From: Epiperipatus broadwayi | Taxonomy: Eukaryota > Onychophora > Udeonychophora > Euonychophora > Peripatidae | Assembly (NCBI GenBank): GCA_028023455.1 | Contig: JAQFVV010012404.1 | Coordinates: 12,635,421 to 12,699,420, forward strand | DNA: 64,000 nucleotides | Reading direction: 5' to 3' | Part shown: piece after piece, positions 1-11,206 of the stretch | How the letters are laid out: the number at the start of each line of letters is the position of its first letter | Position numbering within the stretch: position 1 is the first letter of the stretch | Program-made: the position numbers and the translations under genes | The notes under the pieces: model-generated | The model's input: the letters and a program-made list of their open reading frames with translations, nothing else | The model's database searches: none | Told to the model about the DNA's origin: nothing

Positions 1-62
1 AGGCAGTAATAGTGATCATCCAGTCCAATTAAAACTACACAAAACGAATATATACACCCTCT

Positions 63-67
<5 letters not shown>

Positions 68-147
<80 letters not shown>

Positions 148-149
148 AA

Positions 150-186
<37 letters not shown>
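68..186. repeat. (TA)n and (TAA)n microsatellites around a poly(A) run
   Basis: A perfect TA dinucleotide run (about 68-109) passes into TAA trinucleotides, a poly(A) stretch at about 136-150, and a second TAA run to about 184. It lies just upstream of the decayed LINE, so it may mark that element's insertion target or may be independent. Confidence 0.95.
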
Positions 187-189
187 TAA

Positions 190-2567
190 TTTAATAAAAA
201 TATTAATAATAATCCAAAACCAAATACCTTTATCCCCTCAAATCTAGAGCCTCCCGAGTCTCAAACTAATGCATCAATATTGTGCAGCCTAAGCATTAAC
301 AGTGATGAGATAGAAAACAACGTTCCTCCATATAATGAATAAATAAATACACATAACAAGATAAGCTGCAATGAACAAATAATACTACACAAGCAAACAA
401 AAAATCAAAAACAAGCCAAATTTAAAACGACAAATAAAGAAAAGGCTACAAATAATTATGGAAATCAATCTGAAAAAATTCCCTTAGAAGGCCACAACCA
501 AATATCCTCTGACAGCAGCTGTGAAGACATCTCTCAAAAACAGCTAAACACAGTCAAAAATGAAATTAAACATAAATCAAAAAATTCAAAAAGCAAACAA
601 AACATTAATAATAATAATAAAACAAAATAATTCAATCAAACAACCACTCAAACAGTCATTACTAGAATCAAGATACCATCTTTATCTCTCTCATCTCCCC
701 ATTCCCAAACACATTATAGAACAACAAGATGACCATACTATATTCAGAGATAATAAAAAAATCTCTAGAACTTAACATAATTCTCCCAACTGATTTTGAA
801 TCCGAATCTAATCATCAAAACCCTCAAATACAATCAAAAAGTAGTGAACAATCTGAGGAATCACTCCACAACCTCCCTATAGAGGCACACTACACAAATT
901 CCCCTAATACATTATAAAGAAAAGAAAAAAATATAAATGCTTCTCCTACTTCCACTGCTCAATCAATCATGCCACAAATCAATCACAAAATCCCTCATAC
1001 AAACAACCAATCAAACTATAAATCACCATGTGAAACAATCACACGCTAACATTACAAAAATTGGCATATCGCAACAACTTATTTGAACCAAAATTCCAGC
1101 AGATAACTTACCATACACATACAATGAACAAATGCACGGTGAGTGCCACATGATAGCTGATTCACCAGAATCTATGTATCTAGATCTAATGGATCAACCC
1201 AATGAATTCGATCAATCCAATACACAAATAGGCATTGAATCAGAAACGTTTACAATCTCTAATTTCAATGAAATGCAATACTCAAATCTGACAATCCAAT
1301 TTAATCAAGCAATCCTGATAAAATTACTTAAATCACTCGCTGATTATAACAGTGACAAAAGCTTAATTTTAGCCATTACTGACCCTAAATACTCATTATT
1401 TAAGTTCCCAATTGAATCTCTATATAACCTAATCAGGCAGAACAACATAGGAGATAGCATTCAGTGCATTTCGACACATCCGAATGACCGATATATAGCA
1501 CTCGATAATAATTAAAAAAAATAATAAAATTAAAAACACCATCAAAAAAAAAAAAAACAAATTCATCTGCTATATAGATGTCAACAGAGCTTCTACACTT
1601 CTTGGTAAAATCAAAAATTGTGTAATGGGTTTTGATGAAAGCCAGCTCCAAATTATTCTCCAACCATTTGGAAAAATACTTAAATTTAAATACCTATCAG
1701 AAGACAAAACTGAATTTCACATCCTTTCCAACACTGCTACCTTCCAGCTACAATTAAAATAAGATATAAATCCTGCAGATATACCAACTACAATTAAACA
1801 AAAAAACTCCTATGATTCTATCATTTTTGGGGGTGATACCTCAATGCTTCTACAGTGGACAGAGATCTCATCACATAAAAGACTGCATGGCTCGTATTTG
1901 CAATTTGTGTGGCATTAGAAAAAGCAGAACACACCAATGCAGAGAAAACCCTGTCTTACAATCGAGTTTAATCGATCAAAATCAAAGGCAACATTCTTAT
2001 CAATCACAAACACCTGCACATACACATGAGCCTGAACAATTCAAAATTACTAATCAGAAAACATGTAGGATAAAAATCATGCTCAAATCTACACAAAATC
2101 TTCCATCTAACTCACCTAAAACCACAGCTAAAAATGCTATTATCATCACAAAAACACTCATCTCTAATAATCCAAAACTAAACACATCTATCACAACAGA
2201 ATCCAATGATAAAGAAGAATCCAAAATCCATATTTCACTCACAGAAACAACTAAAGAAAACATTATTTCTGAAATAAATGCCAATATTCAAAATCAACAC
2301 CCTCTCTCTTCTCAAACTTACAGATCATCCAAACCATCGAAAAGCTTCAAAGAAAATCCCAACTACACAAACTCATCTCAATCTATTCAAGCTGAGCACA
2401 TTAGTACAAATACACAATTTCCAATCACTATAACAACTTCACAAACCACTAAAACATTTGAATCTGAATCAGAAATGGAATACACTAATTCAACTCCAGC
2501 TAACAATAAAAGAAAAACAGCATGTTCTAATAAATCCAGCTCAGAAGACGAAACTCTACCTAACTGA
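190..2567 (+). pseudogene. ORF1 remnant of an L1/Tx1-like LINE (RNA-binding, zinc-knuckle protein)
   Basis: Broken coding sequence for the first protein of a non-LTR retrotransposon. The longest open pieces are 1132-1515 and 1812-2567, joined by out-of-frame coding-like sequence around 1555-1760. Near the start of the 1812 piece are two zinc-knuckle-like motifs. The first is degenerate (one Cys replaced by Ser in CFYSGQRSHHIKDC); the second reads CNLCGIRKSRTHQC. A Ser/Thr/Asn/Lys-rich tail follows. The 1555-1760 part could be an RRM-like fold, but I cannot confirm this. In this LINE group ORF1 binds the element RNA before target-primed reverse transcription. ORF2 follows on the same strand from about 2826. 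Stops and frameshifts make it non-functional. Confidence 0.6.
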
Positions 2568-2825
2568 GTCAGTTCATATATAACAAATTCCAAACTCAAA
2601 AATCCATCTGACACTCAAACTTCAAACAAGAAACCCAAAATCTATAATTCAATTCCACCCAATCTACTATTTCAAACCAATATTAAATCACCTGATAAAG
2701 AGATAGCACTTTTAATCCCAATTTCTAATGATAATCTGCAAAAAATCATTAATAGTTCAAATAATCTTATACAACAACAAACAATTAATAAACAAGTGGT
2801 AGATTCTAACCAAAAAACAAACCAT

Positions 2826-5800
2826 GTCTAAATTTTCATGTAAAATTGCAGCAATTAATTTTAAGGGCATCAACTCACATATGCGGATTGTTGCCATTAA
2901 ACATTGGTTCTCTTCCATATCTCCACACATTATGTTCATGGGAAAAACTAAATTTCACCACAATTCAACAACTATATTCTTGCAGAATTAAATAAACTTG
3001 GCTACCCACAACTAACAGCCAATTATACTGCATCTGAGAGTGTAGGAGTCTTAATAAACAACAGACTTCCTCCTAACAGATTTAAGTTAACATACCAGGA
3101 TAAGAATCTAATATGTCTAAACCTTACCTACGGCACTAGCAACACAAATGCCTTCTATAATTACTCTTCAAATTGCCAAACCACATATCTGCATATAATA
3201 AACACAATTAATATGCTGACAACAAACAACAATGCTCCAACTATCTATCATTCTAGGAGATTTTAATACCTCATATGAAATTTTCACAAAAAAAATTTAC
3301 ATCTTCTCATCAGGGGTTTTATTAATGGGAGAGGCTTCTTCCCACAAGATGCATACTCTTTTTATAACAAAAGGTATAAAACTCTAATAGATCTAATGTT
3401 TTACACCACTGAGCTATATCATGATCTTGAAGCTTATCTACAACCAGTAGCATTCTCAGACCATCATGCAATAATAGCTTCAATAGAACTTAATAATTGT
3501 ATTCCTTATACTCTAAACCAATCAATACGAATGCTAACAAAAGCTACCTCCACTAAAGCCATTTAATCTGAGGCTTACATACTCTTTTTTAAAATAGACA
3601 TCCTAAACATTCATCCAGAGGAAGCCTGGTTCGCCTTTGTTGGCATATTGCAATTTCTGATTGCACATTATGCCAAGAACAAAAAAGGCCCTTCCATGCT
3701 AATCAGTGAGCTTGACCAGATAAATAAAAAAATTAAGACTTGCTCTACTGATCCTCAACACATAAATCAACTGCTATCACTCAAACTAAGATACAAGGAA
3801 AAACAATTAACCATTGCGGAATACATCACTAAAAGAGCTCAAAACTTCTTTACAGCTCAGCATTTCTGGACCAGGGGCTACTTGAGATGGGCCTTGGGAG
3901 CTCAAAAAAAGAATAACACTCCAAATTTCTCTTAACATTGATGGTAATCACATAACAGGGCATCAAATGATTAATCACATAGGATTACATTTCAAGTGTC
4001 GCCTACAAAATAATACACAAACAACTAAGGATAAATGGCTCATACCATCCAACCTAGACAATCATGGAATAACACCAACAGACAATAGAAACCGTCTTAA
4101 TGCCTTATCTGACAATGTACATTCTGGGACATCCTGGGATGTACACCATCCCAAAATTCCTAATCATACACCATAACTCATTCACAATACCAATATTAAT
4201 GAACATGATTAACCACTTATCTGTAAGCAGAAGAGAAATAAAAAAACCTTTACCCTGTAGTGCTAATGCTTTTTCTAAAGAAAAACAGAGATCCCACCAA
4301 CATTAGACCCACCTCCATGACCCCTATCCTAATCAAAGTTATAGAAGGGATCGTTAAGGAAAAAATACAACAAAAAGTGCCAGACAATGTATCTCAATAT
4401 CAATTTGCTAGAAAAGGCTCTTCAGTGCTTACGGTAATCAGGGAGGTAAAAATTCTGATAGACCACATCAAATCAAACCGATTGTCCAAACCAATTGCAA
4501 TTCAACTAGACATTTCAGAAGCATTTGACGCAATCAGCATCAACACACTCCTATAAATTCTGAACAGTCTTAACATTCCGTTTCAAATCATCCATATAAT
4601 TGAAAACTTACTATACAACGTCAAATTCATATTACTTTAAATGGATCATATACTAATGGCTTCTCACCCAATATTTCTATACCTCAAGGATCACCTTTAA
4701 GTGTCTTATTATTCATTTGTTATTTGAATTCATTGTTAAGAGAGATTAAAAAATGCAATGCCTGGAGTTTACATTCCATGACTTAAAAAATTCATAAAGC
4801 TATTTGCTTATATGGATGATGTCCTTGTCATACTACCATCACAAAAATATCTGCCAACCCTTTACCATATACCAGATAAATTCTCTAATGACTCACAACT
4901 AAAGTTCAATCCTAATAAATCAGCTTCTTGGAGAATCTCAACAGGAAAAAAGATCAACTCTAAATTTCTGGCTGAACGCCAAGACTTCCTAGGATTCCTC
5001 ATACATATGTTTCAAGCATCTATGTTAAAACATCTTCAAAACTCACTTCTTACCTCTACAACCCAAATTGTTCAGACATTATTCAAAATATATCTTTCAT
5101 TACAAGGAAAAGTTGCACTTCTTAATATGAAAGTTATATACAAAATTGCTTACTACCTCCCTGTCATGATTGTAACAAAATCGTTCAGCAGAAAAATAAA
5201 TAAACAATGTTCTAGACTATTTTGGAAAGAAAACATAAACTCTATTAGTATGACAAGAATGCAACTCCAATGCCAGGTAAATGGCATGACATTGCATTTG
5301 ATCCTCTCTCTAAATTATCAAAAATCCCACACACTAATACGCAACCTAATATTAAAACATGGCACCATAATCACATCTGAAACAGTACAACCAACAGACC
5401 ACTTCCTCACAAAAGGTGCTGGCTCAATAAAATATTCCAATATTTCAAACGACAACAAAACATCTCCAATAAAACATTTAACTTTAAAATCACCATCTGG
5501 AAAGCACACCTAATATTAAATCCAATCAACAACAAAATAAAACCCACAATAGGAATCAACAACCACAGAAACACCTCCTTGTTCAAACTTTTAAAGCTAG
5601 AGCCCAAATTTCTAACTTTCTTGATTAAAGTCAACCTAGTTGCCATACATACCCACTATTTTTTACATTACAAAATATTTCTAAACAAAGTGGATCCTAT
5701 ATGTCCAACCTGTAAAACACAAAAAAACCTTTGACCACATTATAAAATCATGTACTTGTCTTACAAACATTAGGATGCTCATTTTTCACAATTCAAAGAT

Positions 5801-6190
5801 TAACTATTATAAAATACTCTCAATAAAAGACTCCATCCAGAGTAGACACTTCCCAGTTATTAGACTATCTATTTTTCTGACTAACACCATATGGAGTGTT
5901 CGATGCAAGACAATTTTCACCACTCTAACCTCCTAATCCGAACCTCACATTTATTAACCTCATCAACAAGATTAGAAATAAAGACTTAATACTCTCATCA
6001 AAATTTCTATATGATGAAACCTGGAAATTATTCCAAATACCGAAACCACCCAAAACATTTCAAGTTACAGATCAAACTGATTTATAAACCTCATCACCAA
6101 ATGACTCATCACTCATAACTATTGACCCTAAAAACATTATGTACCTAAATACCTAATACATCATATACAATGTAATTCATTAATAAATTT
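2826..6190 (+). pseudogene. ORF2 remnant of an L1/Tx1-like LINE (APE endonuclease + reverse transcriptase)
   Basis: Decayed second ORF of the 5' LINE. The endonuclease half keeps ILGDFNT (about 3250) and FSDHHAI (about 3455), the metal/active-site motifs of APE-type endonucleases. Reverse transcriptase pieces follow: IRPTSMTPILIKVIEGIV (about 4295), a fingers/palm block ending LDISEAFDAI (about 4510-4540), the catalytic box FAYMDDVLV (about 4803) and FNPNKSAS after it. A C-terminal CPTCKT motif (about 5702) matches the Cys-rich tail of this group. At least four frames are needed to follow it, so it is inactive. The 3' end lies near 6190, in AT-rich sequence with AATAAA-like motifs. The motif order supports L1/Tx1-like, but the clade is a judgement by eye. 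Confidence 0.75.
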
Positions 6191-6289
6191 ATTTTGAAAG
6201 TAAAAATAATTTGCTAACTACCCTTAAGGTATAAGCTTCGACTTGTAACAATGTTTACAATATATATAAAATGAATTAAGATATATATT

Positions 6290-6390
6290 GAAGCAGTCAA
6301 TCTTAGTTTAAGATTGTGCTTCATGTTTCTACCTACTAACCCGTGTTCAAACCCCTATTTCCCATCCCGCTCCTTTTTGTCGTGTATATA
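6290..6390 (+). repeat. possible degraded tRNA-like SINE fragment
   Basis: The stretch contains GTGTTCAAACCCC, a fair match to the RNA polymerase III B box, about 50 bp downstream of a TAGTTTAAGATTG segment that could be a decayed A box. It sits just past the LINE 3' end. No target duplication or tail was identified. Confidence 0.25.
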
Positions 6391-7567
6391 TTTTTATGTA
6401 TATGTTTGAGATGCGTGCCTAAATTATAAAATTTAATGTTTCAATAACATGTTTTAAAATTATTATTAATTCTTTTTATTAATTGTTTTTTTATCAAAGT
6501 ATTATAGATGCGGCTCAAATATATACGTAGGAGCAAAACTTACTAACAAAATATTGATGTTTTAAATATTTCTTATATGTCATTTTTAACTTTTTCTTTT
6601 TAAATTGCTTGATTTTCTATTAAACTATATATTTTTTTACAAAATCCAATATGGAAGATGCAAATTTTGTTAATTGTCTAAAAATAATTAGGGGTTGGAA
6701 GCACTATTGTTTTAATCTGGGGAAGGTATTTTTTTAATTAAAGTTTTACTTAAAATAAATGGGATTAAGTAGATTAAAGATTTACTTGTGTTAAAAACAT
6801 GTTGTCAAATCTATTTCTAATCTGGAAATAGATTTGAATTTATTTTTGGACGTTATCTTACAATTTTCAAAAACTGATAAAAAAAAAGGTATAAAATGAC
6901 TGAATTTTGAATCACAGGGAAGATTAGCTATTTATTGAGAGAACTTATTGTAAAGATATTATACATCGATTGAAACTTAAATAATGTAGCAGTAAATCCG
7001 TCACTTCTCGACCCTTTTGGGGTCATCATCTTTCACGGCTGTACCATCCTGCTGCCCAAGAGTGAAAAGCCCGACCTAAGAACTTTAGTGAGCTAATAGA
7101 AGCTTGCTGCCACAGAAAAACTTGCAATATTTTAAATTGAACTCTTAAAACTGCAAGGTAATTTTTCAAGCCATCACCTCAAACTAAATCTAGCCTAAAT
7201 ATATTCTTTAACTTTGTTTTATATATATATATCTGTGAATGTAATTTTGCTCTCAAATTATTTCTTTATATCTAATCCTATCTCATATGCTTTTAACCTT
7301 TCTTTAATTTTGGTGCGATCAGATATTTATTACTTGATTTTATATATATATGCTTTTTTATTAATTTGCTAATCTCAAACAAACTGGTGAGCTTAATTTA
7401 TAAAAATCTTTTTTTGTCATTTTTTAAGTAAGCCTTCATGAATCAAGTTTATTAACATCCCCTTTAAATATACATATATAATGCATTGTAAATTAATACA
7501 TTGGCCAGATTGTTTTATGAATCAACATTTTAGGTTCGTTTTTAATATAAAAATTGATTTGTTTAAC

Positions 7568-7597
7568 TCTGGATTTTCTACCTGGGGAAAATCCAGA
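7568..7597. repeat. perfect 11-bp hairpin
   Basis: TCTGGATTTTC (7568-7578) pairs exactly with GAAAATCCAGA (7587-7597) across an 8-nt loop. No poly(U) tract or gene end beside it gives it a role. Confidence 0.85.
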
Positions 7598-7811
7598 ACT
7601 CAAGCTAATTAACGCTCTGAAACATTTATTTTATAATTATTTATTAAATTCTGAAAGGGTGACTTATAATTATTTTCTATAACTGACAATCTTCTTATAT
7701 TTTCCATACTCTTAAAATTTCAAATATACAGTATTTAATATATTCCAGTTATTGTAAAATCAACGAAGGTGAGATTGTTTTATTTTAAATAGCAGAAAAA
7801 GGGATGGGGGA

Positions 7812-7931
7812 AAATCTTAATGTTTCTTTTGCTAAATCAAATCTTAACGTATATTTTATTAATTTGAAATCTAAATCTTAATCTTTCTTTTGCTAAATAA
7901 AATCTTAAGTATATTTTAGTAAATGAAATCT
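7812..7931. repeat. tandem duplication of a ~60-bp unit
   Basis: Unit 1 (7812-7872) and unit 2 (7873-7931) both read AAATCTTAAT-TTTCTTTTGCTAAAT...GAAATCT with a few substitutions and a 1-2 bp indel. It looks like a local duplication without coding content. Confidence 0.85.
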
Positions 7932-8042
7932 AAATTTCTCTATATATATTATAATTGCATGGTGTATTATAGTATTCAAACAAGGGCCATTTATTTTAAA
8001 GCTGTAAAATTTATTCAATGTTGCGTTTCTGTCATTTAGCCT

Positions 8043-8160
8043 ATCTTCGTATATATATATTATGTGCTTCTTAATCTGGGAGTTACGACAGGTTCGAACC
8101 AGAGATTTCTTTTCGTATCTCATTCCATAGATAGTTGAGCTATCTGGAACCACATTTATT
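8043..8160 (-). repeat. tRNA-derived SINE-like copy
   Basis: On the minus strand, TAGCTCAACTATC resembles a pol III A box and is followed about 45 nt later by GGTTCGAACC, an excellent B box. The element then runs into an (AT)n stretch (8050-8062) that could be its tail. The acceptor ends do not pair well, so it is a tRNA-derived element and not a functional tRNA gene. Neighbouring sequence at 8155-8300 holds the direct repeat listed next, which could be part of the same composite. Confidence 0.45.
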
Positions 8161-8300
8161 TCGTATAAAATGCCTCTGGCAATGATCCCGTAAGTTTGGC
8201 ACATGCTATGCATATTCACTTCGTATAGATAAAAGGCCTCTCGCGTCGGTTATACCAGCAAAAGTCTGGGCCACGCCATGCCTCTAAGCACTACCCAAGA
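8155..8300. repeat. diverged direct repeat with TTCGTATA starts
   Basis: Two alignable segments begin TTCGTATAAAATGCCTCT (about 8158) and TTCGTATAGATAAAAGGCCT (about 8219), and both run on to GT-TGG-CA-GC-ATGC. This is a noticeably GC-rich patch in AT-rich surroundings, with no ORF. Confidence 0.5.
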
Positions 8301-8339
8301 AGGGGGTGTGAGATCTCGTTTTTCATCCAGAAGCATGAC

Positions 8340-9100
8340 CTTTTCCTTAGTTATTTTTAGGCTATTATGTCAGCACCACAAACTTCTTCGTATAATTATT
8401 ATTATTTCTTTTGCTTCATGACCCAGTTTTAATGCTCTAATATTAAAATTAAGCTTTGCTTAAAAGATATATATATATAAATGCCAATTACTTTTATTTT
8501 ATTAATTAAGTTTATTTTAATCATATACAATCCTACCTTTGTAATTTATATATCTATATTTAAGAGTATCTATATGCCTTGGGGAAAATAAAGCGTTCGT
8601 CTTACTATTGTTAAAAGAATTTGTCATTAAATATTTTGTCATAGGTTTAAATATAATCAAATGTTTTCAAATGTATTTTATGTATTTTCATGACCATAAT
8701 GGCAGGGAAATAGTTTGCATTTATATCTGTAATGAATCTCAGAACGCTCCCCTAATATACGTTAGTCACCACGTTTCTGAACCGTAAATCAAAGTGTTAA
8801 TAGCAATTTTGTGTAACTTCTTTCTAATACTGATTGGCATTTTAATATTGGACCCACCAAAGATGTGTGTTTATTTGTAATATATTACTTAGCTAATAAA
8901 GAGCTTGCTCATTCATGCACATACTAATGTACTTAATTTATAAACATATATAAATAATTTTTCATTATATTAAACTATATTTTATTGTCTAACTTATTTG
9001 AATAATTCGAATTCCTTTTCCTCCATTTCCACCACATATTACAGCCATGCTTATGTATATTTTAATATAGTCATAGTTAATAGATGTCTTATTGTCTTGC
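8340..9100. other. AT-rich flank, nothing recognised
   Basis: No ORF, RNA gene or clear repeat is seen apart from a short TA run at about 8467-8478. Confidence 0.6.
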
Positions 9101-9104
9101 TCAG

Positions 9105-9312
9105 CTCTGCTAGTCGGCCGGATTAAGATTAATTCTCATGGGCCATCACTATTATGTTATCCATTAGGTGTTTGATCTGGGGCTTAGAGAGTGGGTTCGA
9201 ATCCAGGCTGGTCCCTGACCTAAATCTTGGGCTTGACTGGATTTGAAGTACATTTTGTGAGTTCCAGCTAGATGGATGAACATGTTTTGATCGGCACAAT
9301 ATATATATATTT
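9105..9312 (+). repeat. SINE-like element with a strong pol III B box
   Basis: A GC-richer block holds GTGGGTTCGAATCCAGG (about 9191-9207), close to the consensus tRNA T-arm/B box. It continues through a roughly 80-bp unique body (TGACCTAAATCTTGG..., GTGAGTTCCAGC...) and ends in (AT)n at 9299-9310. This head, body and simple-repeat tail is the layout of a tRNA-derived SINE. The A box is unclear. Confidence 0.55.
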
Positions 9313-10284
9313 CTTAAATTAATTAATTTTAAAAATTTCCATTTTTACAAAAACTTCTCTCAGAGTATTTTTATAAAAAAATTAAAAATAAAATAATTCT
9401 ACTCTTTTCTTTGACAATATAAATAAAATATAAAATTATACAAATAGTTAATATTTTTACATAAATCTGCCATAATTTCATGATTATTATAATATATACA
9501 GATCAATACATCATTTAAAATATTTAAATTTATCAATAAAATTATTAATAATAAGACTTATTGTTTCAATATATAGTTTAATATAAGTAATTACAAAAAA
9601 TAAAATTACAAAATGATAATGTTAATACAATAAAACCGCAAACTATGCTGTATCTAACTATGCAATTTCAATTATATGCTATCCAAAGTAAAATGTAAAA
9701 CGACAAAAAAAAAAAAATAAATAAATCAACAAAAAAAACCCCATTAAAATTTGCAAAATTTTAATATTCAGCAATCATTTTTCCTTTTCTCAACCAAGAA
9801 TATACAAATTACATATATTAATAAAATTTCAGTTTATGTTGAAAGCACATATAATTTAATCTTTATTATCCTTTCAGAATTTAATTTACAGTATTTTGTT
9901 TAATAAAATATTCTAAAAATAAAAGTTTTACAAGATTTGGGAGATAGTAATCTCTTGAAAAAGAAACAAGTTTACTATTGTTCTATAAAAGAAAATTTAT
10001 TGAAAAAAAAAGAGAAGAATATTGCCCAGAGAATATTATGCTATTTGCTTTATGTTAAAAGATAAAAATACATTAGGAATTAGGTGTTTTTCCCTTAATC
10101 TTAAATGTTTCAATATTAATTAATAATAATTATAATATTGTTTTTTTTTTTTTAAATTTTATTTATAATTTTAATTTATATATACATATAAAAACGTCTG
10201 TATTATATATACATATTTATGTTTTGAAAAGTATGGTTTACAATTGCAGTTCAATGAATAATAGGTATTGTATTCTAAGCATTT
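9313..10284. other. AT-rich sequence beyond the kelch gene 3' end
   Basis: Very A/T-rich with homopolymer runs (about 9702, 10140-10153). No coding sequence is supported. Some of it could belong to the 3' UTR of the minus-strand kelch gene if polyadenylation is distal; a second AATAAA on the minus strand lies at 10158-10163. Confidence 0.5.
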
Positions 10285-10290
10285 TTTATT
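10285..10290 (-). promoter_or_regulatory. candidate polyadenylation signal AATAAA of the kelch gene
   Basis: Read on the minus strand this is AATAAA, about 110 bp past the stop codon at 10401-10403, a usual distance for a short 3' UTR. Because the region is so AT-rich, chance occurrence is likely; a second copy lies at 10158-10163. Confidence 0.35.
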
Positions 10291-10400
10291 AACAAAATAT
10301 GAGCTATTATACACTATTTCCTTTGAATGCAAAAGGGACTTAGAACAAAATATAGCACAATTCATGGCTCTACTGTTCAAGTCTAAAATTAACAGATATA

Positions 10401-11206
10401 TTATACGACTGTATCTAACAACATTTTTGGCAATTTAACAAAAACTACAGAAGCTTGAGCTTGATTTACAGGACCTGTTTCACAAAGAAGAGTCCATTCC
10501 AGCATTGGATTGTCTAGATTTAATGTATACATATAATGGTAACATTTATTTACAGCATCATAAATATTTCCAATCATAAATATGTTTCTTCCATTTGTCA
10601 AAAGACCATCTAAAGGTAGTATATATGGTGCACAATTGAACATGTTAATATGGGAAGGAAATGGCTGCCAGCAATCTTTGTCAGTAAAAAGCACTTCATT
10701 CATACAAAATAGCATTCTGTGAGAAATTTGGCTATGACACTCGAAAGGCCTAAATCCACCAATTACATACAATGCATCATCAATATTTACAGCTCGAGCT
10801 AAACAGCGTCTTTCCAGCATTGGAGGTGCAGATTCCCAAGTTTCTGACTTAATATCAAAACATTCCACACTTTCATGATATTTTGTTAAATATGAACCTC
10901 CACAAACATAAATTTTATGTTTTGCAGCAGTAATCGCAGAATTATTTCGAGGTAATTTCATGTTTGGCAGACAACGCCAAGTTTGAGTATAAATATCAAA
11001 CTCTTCCATACTGACCAAAGTATTTTTATTGTTGTCACCTCCAATAGCATATAATTTATTATCAACTGCTATCAAACCAAAATTGTATCTGCAATCTTTC
11101 ATGGGAGGAATTGTAACCCACTGGTTTTTATGAGGATCATACTTTTCACCAGTATTAAGTATTTTTCCATTTTGATCTTGACCACCCACAACATATAGAA
11201 ACCCTC
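10401..11206 (-). CDS. kelch-like protein (BTB-BACK-kelch), terminal coding exon: kelch repeats 2-6
   Basis: Last coding exon of a kelch-like Cullin-3 adaptor, which in this family recruits substrates through the kelch beta-propeller. After a poly(T) tract and an acceptor ending GTAG, the exon opens mid-codon and gives GFLYVVGG (kelch 2), NKLYAIGG (3), HKIYVCGG (4) and DALYVIGG (5). A divergent sixth blade around GRNIFMIG lacks the double Gly. Each blade has the downstream Tyr/Phe-x-x-x-x-x-x-Trp pattern (YDPHKNQW, FDIYTQTW, FDIKSETW). The stop follows LPKMLLDTVV. The exon starts with two bases that complete a Gly codon with the single G left by exon 45658-45797. Beyond KLHL I cannot assign a paralogue number. 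Confidence 0.92.

Larger units (their letters stand above)
6391..8042. other. AT-rich sequence downstream of the kelch gene, no gene seen
   Basis: No coding region is supported. It holds a more GC-rich block at about 7000-7100 with a small inverted repeat (GACCC TTTT GGGGTC), the hairpin at 7568-7597, the tandem duplication at 7812-7931 and short TA microsatellites (about 7222, 7341). Confidence 0.6.

Noticed and set aside
7010-7040. U2 snRNA gene
   Set aside because: Similarity to the U2 5' end covers only about 15 bases, and downstream conserved blocks (branch-point recognition, Sm site) are absent.
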